Source of the DNA: Verrucomicrobiaceae bacterium
GTDB taxonomy: Bacteria; Verrucomicrobiota; Verrucomicrobiia; Verrucomicrobiales; Verrucomicrobiaceae
Length of the DNA stretch: 64,000 nt
Direction of reading: 5' to 3'
NCBI GenBank assembly: GCA_027489965.1
Contig: JAIXZA010000050.1
Span: 1 to 64,000, forward strand
Both the position numbers and the translations under genes were made by a program. The notes under the pieces were generated by a model, which had not been told where the DNA came from, did not search any database, and worked only from the letters and a program-made list of their open reading frames with translations. Shown piece after piece: positions 18,280-26,989 of the stretch (position 1 is the stretch's first letter; each line of letters begins with the position of its first letter).

Positions 18280-19347
18280 CGCAGCGTAGGCTTCATTGAT
18301 CTCTTCTAGCCGCCAAGTGCGTGTCAGTAGTTCATCGAGCTTTATGGCACCGGTCTGATGCAGATCCATGAGGCGCGGCAGATCAATGCGTGGGCGCATG
18401 GATCCATAGAGGCTGCCTTTGAGCGTCTTCTCAGCATAGAGCAGCTGGTTGGTATTGATTCGCGCCCGGGCATCTCCTCGGCTGATACCTGTGACGACGC
18501 AAGTGCCACCTTTACGCAGAGAATCAAAAGCTTGCTCGATGGGTTCTGGCAGACCGATGGCTTCAAAAGTGAAGTCCGCGCCGAGTCCGCCTGTGAGATC
18601 TTTGATCGCCTTCACTGGATCGCAGGCGCTGCTATCGATGAAATGTGTGGCACCCAGCAGTCGGGCGAACTTTTCTTTACCTGCTACTTTGTCCACGGCG
18701 ATGATCTGCCTCGCACTGACCATGCCCGCGCCTTGGATGATGTTTAGTCCGATACCGCCGCAGCCAAAGATCGCCACAGTGGCCCCTGGTCGCACCTGCG
18801 CGGCATGAGTCACCGCGCCAATGCCTGTGATGACGCCGCAACTAATCAAAGCCGCTTTCCACAGCGGAAAATCAGGATCGATTTTCACCACGGCAGCCTC
18901 AGGCATCGTGGACATGGAGCTAAAGGTGGAGACGCCCGCATAGTGGCGGATGCTGTCTCCTAGTGAGTTACGAAAGCGCGTCTGACCATCTGGCATCAGC
19001 CCCGTGAAACGCATGGTCGTGCCCAGATCGCAAAGTGCTGGTCTCCCTTGCTGGCAGTAGTCGCAGCGGCCGCAGGACGATCGCCAAATCGGGATCACAT
19101 GATCCCCTGGCACCACACTGGTCACCCCAGGCCCCACAGCCTCGACGATGCCTGCGCCTTCATGCCCCGGAATGATCGGCATGGGCATCGGTAGGTCGCC
19201 TTTCATCACATGCAGATCACTGTGACAGACCCCAGCTGCTTTCATCCGTACCAAGACTTCACCTGCCTGTGGTGGCAAAACTTCCACCTCCTCAATGACG
19301 AGTGGCTTTCCAGATTCATAAAGGACGGCGGCAAGGGCGGTGGGCAT
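18235..19347 (-). CDS. Zinc-dependent alcohol dehydrogenase (medium-chain MDR family)
   Basis: The 370-residue protein has the catalytic zinc ligand C41 in GVCHSDLH, GHEGAG, the structural zinc cysteines in CGRCDYCQQGRPALC, and the Rossmann motif GCGGIGLN. It is closest in style to the class III / aryl-alcohol type of zinc alcohol dehydrogenases that use NAD. The substrate cannot be deduced. The gene ends within the 3' end of the convergent copper ATPase gene, a 45-bp overlap, and begins 14 bp after the DUF885 gene on the same strand, so it is probably in the same transcript as that gene. Confidence 0.93.
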   Translation of the reverse strand: MPTALAAVLYESGKPLVIEEVEVLPPQAGEVLVRMKAAGVCHSDLHVMKGDLPMPMPIIPGHEGAGIVEAVGPGVTSVVPGDHVIPIWRSSCGRCDYCQQGRPALCDLGTTMRFTGLMPDGQTRFRNSLGDSIRHYAGVSTFSSMSTMPEAAVVKIDPDFPLWKAALISCGVITGIGAVTHAAQVRPGATVAIFGCGGIGLNIIQGAGMVSARQIIAVDKVAGKEKFARLLGATHFIDSSACDPVKAIKDLTGGLGADFTFEAIGLPEPIEQAFDSLRKGGTCVVTGISRGDARARINTNQLLYAEKTLKGSLYGSMRPRIDLPRLMDLHQTGAIKLDELLTRTWRLEEINEAYAALERGEVARSLIVWA

Positions 19348-19361
19348 GGGGTGATTTAAAA

Positions 19362-21107
19362 TCAGTTTTTAGTCGTCGCATCAAACTTCCAGCTCGTTTT
19401 GAAATCGGGTGCCAGGGGCTGTTTTAGCAGACTGGCTCGCACAAGTTCAATGGGGATCGGGCCGAGGTGGAGGATCCTGTCGTGGAATTGTTTTTCGGTC
19501 ATCTTACCGCTGGTGACGAGTTCTTTTTGGAGGGCGATGAGTTGGAGTCCGCCGAGCATGTAGCCGCATTGATAGAGCGGGGAGTAGTCGCCTTTGATGA
19601 AGCGGCGGACTTCACTCGTGGCTCCGAATGTCTCGTGGCCGACACGATCAACGAGAAATTTCACCATCTCGTCTGGCTTCATTTGGCCGAGGTGAAACTT
19701 CAGCGTGACGATGATTCTCGCGCAGCGATGCATGCGCCAGAAGAGCGCGCCGATGCGGTCCTCTGGCGTGGTTTGATAGCCTAGATCCCAGAGGCGCATC
19801 TCCCAATAGAGGGCCCAGCCTTCGACGTTGAATGGGGTGCTAAAGCCTTGACGATGGATGCTGTGACGGTCGGCCATGTAGCGCTGGAGATGGTGACCGG
19901 GGATGAGTTCGTGTGGCACGACGTTGCGCATGAAAGGGCGATTATTCCCACGCATGGACATCATTTTGTCTTCGTGCTTCATGCTCTCGTTGGCGTAGGC
20001 GACGAGGATGTCGTGTCCGCTGTAGGCGGCATAGGGTATCTGTTTCTGCTCCTGTGGGCCGAGCATCCTTGTGCCCCACCACTCCGCGCAATCGGCAGGC
20101 ACGGTGACAAGGTCGCGCTTGGTGACGAACTCGATGGCGCGGTTGCCTTCAGCTCGGACAAAGGTTTCTTGCTCGCCAGGGCGGACGTATTGGAGTTTCA
20201 CGCGGAGCAGGGCCTTTTTCCAATCGTCGCCAAGCTTCATGTCTTGGGCGGCTTTCTTCATCTCAGTCTCACACCAAGTGAATTCACGCTCGGCAATGCT
20301 GATGAGTTCGTCGGGTGTGTAAGGGATGAACTCATGCACAAGCTGCTCTTGCAGGTTGCTAGCCCCCTGAGCTTTGCCGAGCAAGGGGGCGTCGTCCTTG
20401 CCTTTGATGCCGGCGATCTCTTCACGCAGATATTTGGCGTAGCCTTCCAGAGCCTTGGCGGCCTCGTCATAGGGCTGCTTGATCCACCAGTTAAAGTCGG
20501 GCAAAAAACCCTCGTAGTTGCCTAACCAAGATTTCAAAGACTCTCGCATCGCATCCACTGAATCCGCAGCGCGCATGGCTTGTAGTGGTGTTGGCAGGGA
20601 AGGGGAGAGTGGCTTTTTTTCACCCTGCGACTTCGGACCCTCTGACTTCTTCTCCTTAGCGGCCTTGAGCTTGTTTTGCAGATCAATCACGTCTTTGGCC
20701 AATGGCGCTAGTGTAGTGGCTGCCTTTTCGATATTCAACGGATCACCGTGAACGCGCTGCTCAGTGAGGTTGTCGATGATCGGGCGGAAGGGCAGCCATG
20801 GCGTGAGTTCTTGGGCATCATCTCGGCGATCTCCGAGGCGCATGAGTGTGGCCTCAAGGTCATTGCGGAGCAGGATGTAGTCGATCTGATCTGGCGATTC
20901 GAGCTTGGTGAAGTCCAGCTTTCCAAGTCGTGTCAGCCATCTCTGTGTCAGTTCCTGCTCACGGTCATAAGACTTGGCCGAGTCCCCCGTGATGGCCCAG
21001 TGACGCTGGTGCAGGCTGGCATCCGCTGCGTATTGCTCGATGAGCTCCCGAGGGCTTTCAGCGCAGAGTTGGGTGGAAAGAAAAAGAAAAAGCAAGTAGC
21101 GACTCAC
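19362..21107 (-). CDS. DUF885 family metallopeptidase-like protein, secreted
   Basis: The 581-residue protein has an N-terminal signal (MSRYLLFLFLSTQLCA) and the DUF885 zinc-site motif HELIPGHHLQ at residues 399-408, with the third-ligand region NVEGWALYWEM downstream. A lysine/serine-rich insert at about residues 150-175 (KAAKEKKSEGPKS) is probably a disordered loop. DUF885 proteins are predicted M32-like or thermolysin-like zinc peptidases. The gene lies 40 bp after the last ABC-permease gene and 14 bp before the alcohol dehydrogenase, all on the minus strand, so it may be the distal part of the long operon, although no functional link is evident. Confidence 0.9.
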   Translation of the reverse strand: MSRYLLFLFLSTQLCAESPRELIEQYAADASLHQRHWAITGDSAKSYDREQELTQRWLTRLGKLDFTKLESPDQIDYILLRNDLEATLMRLGDRRDDAQELTPWLPFRPIIDNLTEQRVHGDPLNIEKAATTLAPLAKDVIDLQNKLKAAKEKKSEGPKSQGEKKPLSPSLPTPLQAMRAADSVDAMRESLKSWLGNYEGFLPDFNWWIKQPYDEAAKALEGYAKYLREEIAGIKGKDDAPLLGKAQGASNLQEQLVHEFIPYTPDELISIAEREFTWCETEMKKAAQDMKLGDDWKKALLRVKLQYVRPGEQETFVRAEGNRAIEFVTKRDLVTVPADCAEWWGTRMLGPQEQKQIPYAAYSGHDILVAYANESMKHEDKMMSMRGNNRPFMRNVVPHELIPGHHLQRYMADRHSIHRQGFSTPFNVEGWALYWEMRLWDLGYQTTPEDRIGALFWRMHRCARIIVTLKFHLGQMKPDEMVKFLVDRVGHETFGATSEVRRFIKGDYSPLYQCGYMLGGLQLIALQKELVTSGKMTEKQFHDRILHLGPIPIELVRASLLKQPLAPDFKTSWKFDATTKN

Positions 21108-21147
21108 ACTGGGATTGGAATCGGAAAGCTCTTGGAATGCAAGCGGC

Positions 21148-22713
21148 TCATTTCATCTCAATGAGACGCTGCATGTCTTCTACGCTGGTATCTAGTTCCA
21201 CCACACCGCACTCCACCGGCCACCAGAGGTCTAGCGTGCTGTCATTGAGCCAGTCTTGAAGCTTTAATCCGGCGATGTCCATCTGTGGGCGGGGGTGAGA
21301 GAACGAAAAATTCACGGGACGTTTTTGATGGCGCTCCAGCAGGCCATCATGGGGCCAGTAGTGCTGATCGCCCTCGCTCGCCGTGCGTACCTCGCGGATG
21401 CTGGGGGAGTGTAGGAGTATGAGAAAATTATCTTCCGTTCGTGTGCCATTGATCGTGAAGCGGTTTTGTTCAGTCCGCGGAGCCAGCATAGGGAAGCTAT
21501 GCCTCAGCTCTGCTCCGAAAGTGAGTCTGCTGTGCTTGTTGAGGTCCTGGATGTGAAAATCCAGTCGGCGGCCTGCGTCCACCACTACCTTATGATGGCC
21601 TCTCTGGCTCATCGGCAGCGTGTGCAGCTTGGTCATACGTTGCACAGCCAGTTTGATTCGCCATGCTTTGGGTTCATTCCCGATGATTTTTTTTAGAGGT
21701 GTTCGACTGGCTAAATCTACTTTGCCATGCCAAAGCGAACCTGCTGGGTAATGAGAGATGAGTGCGCGAGTATGCTCCTGAGTCATCCAGCGGTTGCGCT
21801 GGGTCACGAGGCCTGAAATCTCTTGGGTTATCGTATAGTCTGAAAACACGCTTTTTTTGCCAAGCTCTGACAATGACACGACACTTGCGACATGATCAGC
21901 GGGCAGACCTGTCAGATAGAGCCCTGGCCAAAGCTCTTGTGAATTCGCTCCAGGCTTTTTTCCAAAATGCAGCGCTATATTTGAATCTGCGAATATAGGT
22001 TCTGGCCGCGCACGCCAATCCCAGCGCCAAAAATACACAGCTAGCAGAATCAATGCAGTGCCTGTGAATAGCACTGGCCATGCACGACGAGCCAAGCTCA
22101 GCCGCCACCAAGCCCCAATCATGGTCACACACCAAACACAGGCCGCCATAGCCCAAATGTAGCGCACGTCGGGATTCTCAAGTTTCACCGTGCTTTCCAG
22201 GAACCATTGGCCAATGAAAACGGCGATGCCGATGCCACTCAGGATCATATTTCTTCGACCCGAGCTGCTGCCACAAACAAGAACGGCGACGAAGCTGCCT
22301 AAGATGACTGCGGGTAGTGCACGGCCCAGTACCGTAAAAAGCCACTCTATCGCACCAAAGCCCAAGCCTTGGAACTCTGGCCACACACAGGCCGTCCAGG
22401 GAAGCAGCAGCGCCAGTATGAAGAATAATACTTTGGCCAGCCACACCGCGTCACGGCCCAGTGGGCGTGTGTGGGAATTTACGTCAGCATTCAGTGGCGC
22501 ATCTACCCGTACGCTACGCACCACGATGAGCAGAGCCAAGATGCCCGGCAGCCAATCTGGAAGTGGGATCTTTGACGGGGCATCTTTCACCACCTCCCAA
22601 CACTGGAATCCTAGTGTCGCCCACCAAAGTAAAACCAGTCCACGTTGAGCTCGCCATTCTTGCGCGAGTTGATGGCTTACTCTGGAACTAAAAGTTGTAG
22701 AGGATAAGCTCAT
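21148..22713 (-). CDS. ABC-2-like permease subunit, second copy of the small type (B')
   Basis: The 521-residue protein starts at the ATG that overlaps the upstream stop as ATGA; an ATG nine codons earlier would overlap by 31 bp and is less likely. About seven hydrophobic segments occupy residues 20-245 (for example WLPGILALLIVV, LFFILALLLPWTACVW, ILLAVYFWRW), followed by about 275 soluble residues. The cytoplasmic motif HTRPLGRDAVWLAK is shared with the three other membrane proteins of the operon. It is paralogous to the 563-residue protein at 25298-26989: compare VSHQLAQEWRAQR with ITHQFRAEWRHHR, and GVVELDTSVEDMQRL with GTVDLELSAEQMSQV at the C-terminus. It is the last clear member of the GntR/ABC operon. 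Substrate unknown. Confidence 0.8.
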   Translation of the reverse strand: MSLSSTTFSSRVSHQLAQEWRAQRGLVLLWWATLGFQCWEVVKDAPSKIPLPDWLPGILALLIVVRSVRVDAPLNADVNSHTRPLGRDAVWLAKVLFFILALLLPWTACVWPEFQGLGFGAIEWLFTVLGRALPAVILGSFVAVLVCGSSSGRRNMILSGIGIAVFIGQWFLESTVKLENPDVRYIWAMAACVWCVTMIGAWWRLSLARRAWPVLFTGTALILLAVYFWRWDWRARPEPIFADSNIALHFGKKPGANSQELWPGLYLTGLPADHVASVVSLSELGKKSVFSDYTITQEISGLVTQRNRWMTQEHTRALISHYPAGSLWHGKVDLASRTPLKKIIGNEPKAWRIKLAVQRMTKLHTLPMSQRGHHKVVVDAGRRLDFHIQDLNKHSRLTFGAELRHSFPMLAPRTEQNRFTINGTRTEDNFLILLHSPSIREVRTASEGDQHYWPHDGLLERHQKRPVNFSFSHPRPQMDIAGLKLQDWLNDSTLDLWWPVECGVVELDTSVEDMQRLIEMK

Positions 22714-25301
22714 GGCTTCGACGTCGTGTTGAGTTTCCACTGGATTTTTTCCGAGTCGTATTGAAAATCATGCGCGCTCCAAGTGCGGCAGTTCTTGATG
22801 AATGTTGCCACGTCTTCGCGCTTTAGATGTTCACCGAAGACCGAGCTGTGAAAATTTTGAATTGCGCCTTCATGAGATAGGTTTGCGTCATCAAACAAGC
22901 CGAATAATCGTAGTGCCAAATCTAATGCTTTGATATCACCCAATAAGGATTTGCACGCGATGATGCTGAAAGACTTTTCTCTTCTGAATAAAGCTGCCCG
23001 AGGTATTTTTAGATACTCTTGCTCAACGATGGTCTTGGCTTTATCTCGGTAAAAGGGATCAAGCAAGAGTCTTTTTAGGTCCCAATCATCCATGTATAAA
23101 AAAGGTTTTCGGTAAAATTTTCCCCAGATGTTCTCTGTGGTCTCCGAAGTATTTTCTTCACGTTCCATGAGCGGTCGCAGAGGTTCATCAGAGTGTGTTT
23201 TTAGAGCTTGGATTATGGCTGTGGATATTTTAGACCAGTCTTGCTCAGATGAAGAGATCCACGGTTCTTGATTAGTGTATTGCACGCTGCCCTGGGCGGG
23301 TGCTTCTAAAACACGCATGAAAAAACCTGGGATCTTAGCTTCAAACAGGACTTCGCTGACAATGCGCTTTTTCAAAGTCCCTTCGTTGAATGGCATGCTT
23401 GCGACTATGGCGCTGATGATTTCGGGATGTTCGATGATTACAGGCGCTAGCAATGTAGCGACCTCTCGTTCGTTGTCTAACCAGCGCTGCTGATTGAATT
23501 TATCTATATTGTAACGATTGGAGAATGCTAGAGAAGCCGAACATACTGTAGCTACATAGCGGGCAGACTCATCTTTGCTTGCTCCTTTTTGCGGTCTGGG
23601 GATTCCTTTTACATGTTTTAAAAAAGCTTCATGAGGATATCCGCTTTCTACAGCGACCTTAGTGCGCGGCCATATATCCAAGTCATGAATGTGATCACTC
23701 AGTACAAAGTTCTCCACCTTCACCTCATGCCGCGACGTGCCTAGATATTCTCCACCGATCCACACTAGCTCCTGCTCCGCAAGATTCTCTGACGTGACAC
23801 CGCTGCCAGGGATCAGAACACCATGCAAGAGGGTGACTGTGCGCTGGATCGTTACCCAACCGTGATTCGCGCCGCGCTCTTGTACTGCGTCATCCATCAG
23901 CTGGTGCCATAATAGGCGCTTATCTTTTCCGAGTAAGCAAAGACGCTTCAAGATCGGAAACATCCCATTACGATCCGCAAAAGTGGTGTGTCGCTCCTGC
24001 AGCCGCAGTGTGACGGCTGCCGGATCTTTATGCCCTCGATTATCAAAGCCGGCGATGACCTCCAGCACATAGATCTCGCTATCCTGCGTGCGGATGCTCG
24101 CTCCAGGCTTCAAAGGCATGCGACCTAATTCACGCAGCCGCATCCACTCCGCAGACAGATCTAGGTCCAGCGTGATCGGAGTATGCGTGTCTGTTTTTAT
24201 GTCGACCGTGGCCAGGTTGGTTTCTTGTGCTGGTTCTTCCATGACCGCCAGTGTGTCACTCGGCCATGCTGCTGGCAGGTAAGGCACCAAAGACTGATTA
24301 AAGGTCACTCGATTTAGCTCCCAAACGGCTGCTTTCGTTTTCAAACTATTCTTTTCCACGTCTGGCAACGGCTGACCTTTTTGGTTCATTTTATGACGCA
24401 CCACATGCCAGTGCGGCATGATCTCTGGAGGCAGACCATTCAAGGGAATCTGAGCAACCAGTTGGTGTTTGTCTTCGGTTGAGGTCAAAACTGAGATCTT
24501 ATGATGATCAATCACCAGTCGGCGATCTTTGACAAGCTCATCGATAAGCGCCTGGTCATGCGGTCGCTCCAAGCGACTCGGGATCAACATGGATTGCGCA
24601 AGCGCCGATAACAGGAGTCCCATGATCAGCGGCAATCCTAGACGTACGAACTTTCCAAATGGACGATGAGCGTGCCAGTAGGCGCAAATGAAAACAAGAG
24701 GAAGTAGGCACCCGCCTGAGATAAGCAGCGTGCTGGAGTCGTAAAACCGCTGCTCTTCTCCTCGATAGGCAAGGCCAAGCCCTTCAAAAATCGAAGTCGA
24801 AAGTGACCCGCCCAAGCCATAGATAAACAGCATCAGCGCCACATACTTCTCCCAACCGCGAAACAACGCCGCTGCTGGTAGTAGCCACAGAAGCATCACC
24901 GCTGCAGCAAGCCCCGTTTCCAGCATCCCTGATCGGAGATCTACCCAACCGCGACCGCTTAACAGTAAAAAAGCCGCGTTTTCGAGTATTAATGGCAGCA
25001 TCATCAGCAGGACTCCTGTCATCAGTCGTGCCTGCCAATAATCACGGCGCGAAAGCGGGCGTGTTCCTCGAAACGTAGTATCGCGATCTTCTGGTGGCAC
25101 GCACAACATGAACCAGCATGATATAATCCACATCGGCAGACTCAAAAAGAACGACGGCAACATGATATTTGACTCCTGCGAGATCGGAAACACCCATTGC
25201 ATCTGCAACGCCAAATCGAAACAGATCGCTAACAACAACCCAAACCACCGCAGCCATAGGTAGCGGAAGTCTTTGAGGAAATGATGAAGAGTAAGGTTCA
25301 T
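22710..25301 (-). CDS. ABC-2-like permease with large soluble domain, second copy of the large type (A')
   Basis: The 863-residue protein begins LHHFLKDFRYLWLRWFG. Six or more membrane segments lie within residues 15-240, including the motif FRGTRPLSRRDYW between helices, and about 600 mostly soluble residues follow, ending KIQWKLNTTSKP. It is a diverged paralogue of the 849-residue protein at 26986-29535 (LHHFRKEFAYLRLRWFG, FISTRPLPMRAYW, and C-terminal QRAWKLRQP). The 3' half of the gene (about 22,740-23,700) is visibly richer in A+T than its neighbours. Four-base overlaps on both sides indicate translational coupling. The soluble part matches no family I can name; it could be an extracytoplasmic sensing or substrate-handling domain. 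Confidence 0.82.
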   Translation of the reverse strand: MNLTLHHFLKDFRYLWLRWFGLLLAICFDLALQMQWVFPISQESNIMLPSFFLSLPMWIISCWFMLCVPPEDRDTTFRGTRPLSRRDYWQARLMTGVLLMMLPLILENAAFLLLSGRGWVDLRSGMLETGLAAAVMLLWLLPAAALFRGWEKYVALMLFIYGLGGSLSTSIFEGLGLAYRGEEQRFYDSSTLLISGGCLLPLVFICAYWHAHRPFGKFVRLGLPLIMGLLLSALAQSMLIPSRLERPHDQALIDELVKDRRLVIDHHKISVLTSTEDKHQLVAQIPLNGLPPEIMPHWHVVRHKMNQKGQPLPDVEKNSLKTKAAVWELNRVTFNQSLVPYLPAAWPSDTLAVMEEPAQETNLATVDIKTDTHTPITLDLDLSAEWMRLRELGRMPLKPGASIRTQDSEIYVLEVIAGFDNRGHKDPAAVTLRLQERHTTFADRNGMFPILKRLCLLGKDKRLLWHQLMDDAVQERGANHGWVTIQRTVTLLHGVLIPGSGVTSENLAEQELVWIGGEYLGTSRHEVKVENFVLSDHIHDLDIWPRTKVAVESGYPHEAFLKHVKGIPRPQKGASKDESARYVATVCSASLAFSNRYNIDKFNQQRWLDNEREVATLLAPVIIEHPEIISAIVASMPFNEGTLKKRIVSEVLFEAKIPGFFMRVLEAPAQGSVQYTNQEPWISSSEQDWSKISTAIIQALKTHSDEPLRPLMEREENTSETTENIWGKFYRKPFLYMDDWDLKRLLLDPFYRDKAKTIVEQEYLKIPRAALFRREKSFSIIACKSLLGDIKALDLALRLFGLFDDANLSHEGAIQNFHSSVFGEHLKREDVATFIKNCRTWSAHDFQYDSEKIQWKLNTTSKP

Positions 25302-26989
25302 GGCTTCTTCGGTTCAGTCTTGGGCTCCGCCAACACTTGGGACATCTGCTCGGCGCTGAGTTCGAGATCGACGGTGCCGCGCTCTTCGGCGTGCCAGAGG
25401 CTGGCGTTGAGGCGGTTCACCCAGTCCTCGTGTTTGGTTTTCAGGATGAGATACTGCACACGCGGTGGCCACAGGCGGGGGTTGAATCGTTGGGATTCCT
25501 CCACTTGAAAGGCAAAGTTTTGCTGACGATTTTGCATGTGGCCACGCTGCCCAGGACCGAGATCGTAGGCGGCGTTTTCATGAAGTTCGGGATCTTCGAG
25601 CACGAGAAAAAAGGCGTCTGCCAACGTCTGGCCGCGTGAGATGGCAGGCAGGTTTGGTCGTGGTGGAAGGAGCAGCGAATGAACGCGATACAGTCTGCCA
25701 TTCAGCTCCCATGCTCCATTGGAAGGGACAAAGGGTCGAGTCTCAACGCGCAGACCTGGTCGGATGGGAAAGGTATTGTCCTGAGTCCAGAATTGCTTGA
25801 AAGGCACTGTGGTGACCCGGCGCATCTCATGCACGGCCAACCGCAGACGCCAGCGTGTAGGCATGGCGTTAGGATTGAGTCGCAGAGGCTTGATCGCTTC
25901 CTGAATTTTCTGCCGTCCGCTGTAATAGCCGTCATTGTTTAAATAGTCCTGCCAGAGCGTGGTGGGCGGGCTGTGTTTGAGCAGCGCGCGGACGTGATCC
26001 CGGTGCATCCATGAATCGAAACCACGCTTGTTTTCCGGGAGATCGGTGTAGCTGCCCAGCGGCGGCCATGGGGTGTCATTTTCACTCATGGGCGCGAGGT
26101 CGATGATGCTGGCGACCTCATCTTTGCCGAGACCGGTGATGCGCAGGGTGGGCCAAAGCGAGCGACCAGGAGTTTTGTCGGCTGGATCAGCTTTGCCGAC
26201 CTTCACACCGAGTTTGGCGGCGGGATAAGCCAGCGCGGGTGGCGTGATCCAGTCCATCTTCCACATGGCCATGATCAGCGGTGCCTGGAGCAGACTCAGC
26301 AGTAGCAAAGCCGCCGCCCATGCACGACGACGCGGCACCGTAGCCGTCCACCAGGCAATGAAGACGCCGACACAGGCGATCACACTCGCGATGATGCCAC
26401 CACAGATGCGTGCGGCATCTGGCGTGGCTTTGGGATCGGCAGGAGTGCTGCCCATGGTGAAACCAAGTGTCAGCCAGATGCCCGCGCCGAGCACGCCAAG
26501 CACCGCAATGGCGATGACCTGCCGCGTGTTGCTGGCAAGCGCTGTCAGTGCCCCTGCGATGCCCATCACGAGAGCTGCGAAGAAAATCCAGCCACTGCTG
26601 AGAGCGATCCATGCGGCAAGGCTATGCTGGAAACCCACCCAGCCCGTGCTTTCGACCATCACCAGCGGCAAGACGACACCGCAGGCCAGAAAGGTAAGTT
26701 TTCCAAACCAAAGAGCCGTTTGTCCGATGGGCCGAGTGAGCGTGGCGCAGTCGGTGTTCGAGGGTGAATCGGAACGCACGCTCAGCCATGCCACGGTGAC
26801 AGCCATGAGGATGGTGATGAGTGGGATAAGGTCCACCAAGTGGAGATACGCAAAGGTGCCGTCCTCATCTTGGTGCAGATAAAGCCAGCGAAGGATCACC
26901 CACAGAATCCAGGCGATGATCCAGCTGCGATGGTGCCGCCACTCGGCGCGAAACTGATGCGTGATGCGGAATAGGAGTGCGGCAGTCAT
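25298..26989 (-). CDS. ABC-2-like permease subunit, first copy of the small type (B)
   Basis: The 563-residue protein has about seven membrane helices in residues 20-250 (WIIAWILWVILRWLYL, LIPLITILMAVTVAWL, VIAIAVLGVLGAGIWLTLG and others) with the shared motif LTRPIGQTALWFGK, then about 300 soluble residues. It pairs with the 849-residue protein as a two-gene unit that is repeated downstream. Four-base ATGA overlaps join it to both neighbours. It presumably dimerises with a partner permease and is energised by the single ATPase at the head of the operon. Substrate and direction of transport are unknown. Confidence 0.82.
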   Translation of the reverse strand: MTAALLFRITHQFRAEWRHHRSWIIAWILWVILRWLYLHQDEDGTFAYLHLVDLIPLITILMAVTVAWLSVRSDSPSNTDCATLTRPIGQTALWFGKLTFLACGVVLPLVMVESTGWVGFQHSLAAWIALSSGWIFFAALVMGIAGALTALASNTRQVIAIAVLGVLGAGIWLTLGFTMGSTPADPKATPDAARICGGIIASVIACVGVFIAWWTATVPRRRAWAAALLLLSLLQAPLIMAMWKMDWITPPALAYPAAKLGVKVGKADPADKTPGRSLWPTLRITGLGKDEVASIIDLAPMSENDTPWPPLGSYTDLPENKRGFDSWMHRDHVRALLKHSPPTTLWQDYLNNDGYYSGRQKIQEAIKPLRLNPNAMPTRWRLRLAVHEMRRVTTVPFKQFWTQDNTFPIRPGLRVETRPFVPSNGAWELNGRLYRVHSLLLPPRPNLPAISRGQTLADAFFLVLEDPELHENAAYDLGPGQRGHMQNRQQNFAFQVEESQRFNPRLWPPRVQYLILKTKHEDWVNRLNASLWHAEERGTVDLELSAEQMSQVLAEPKTEPKKP

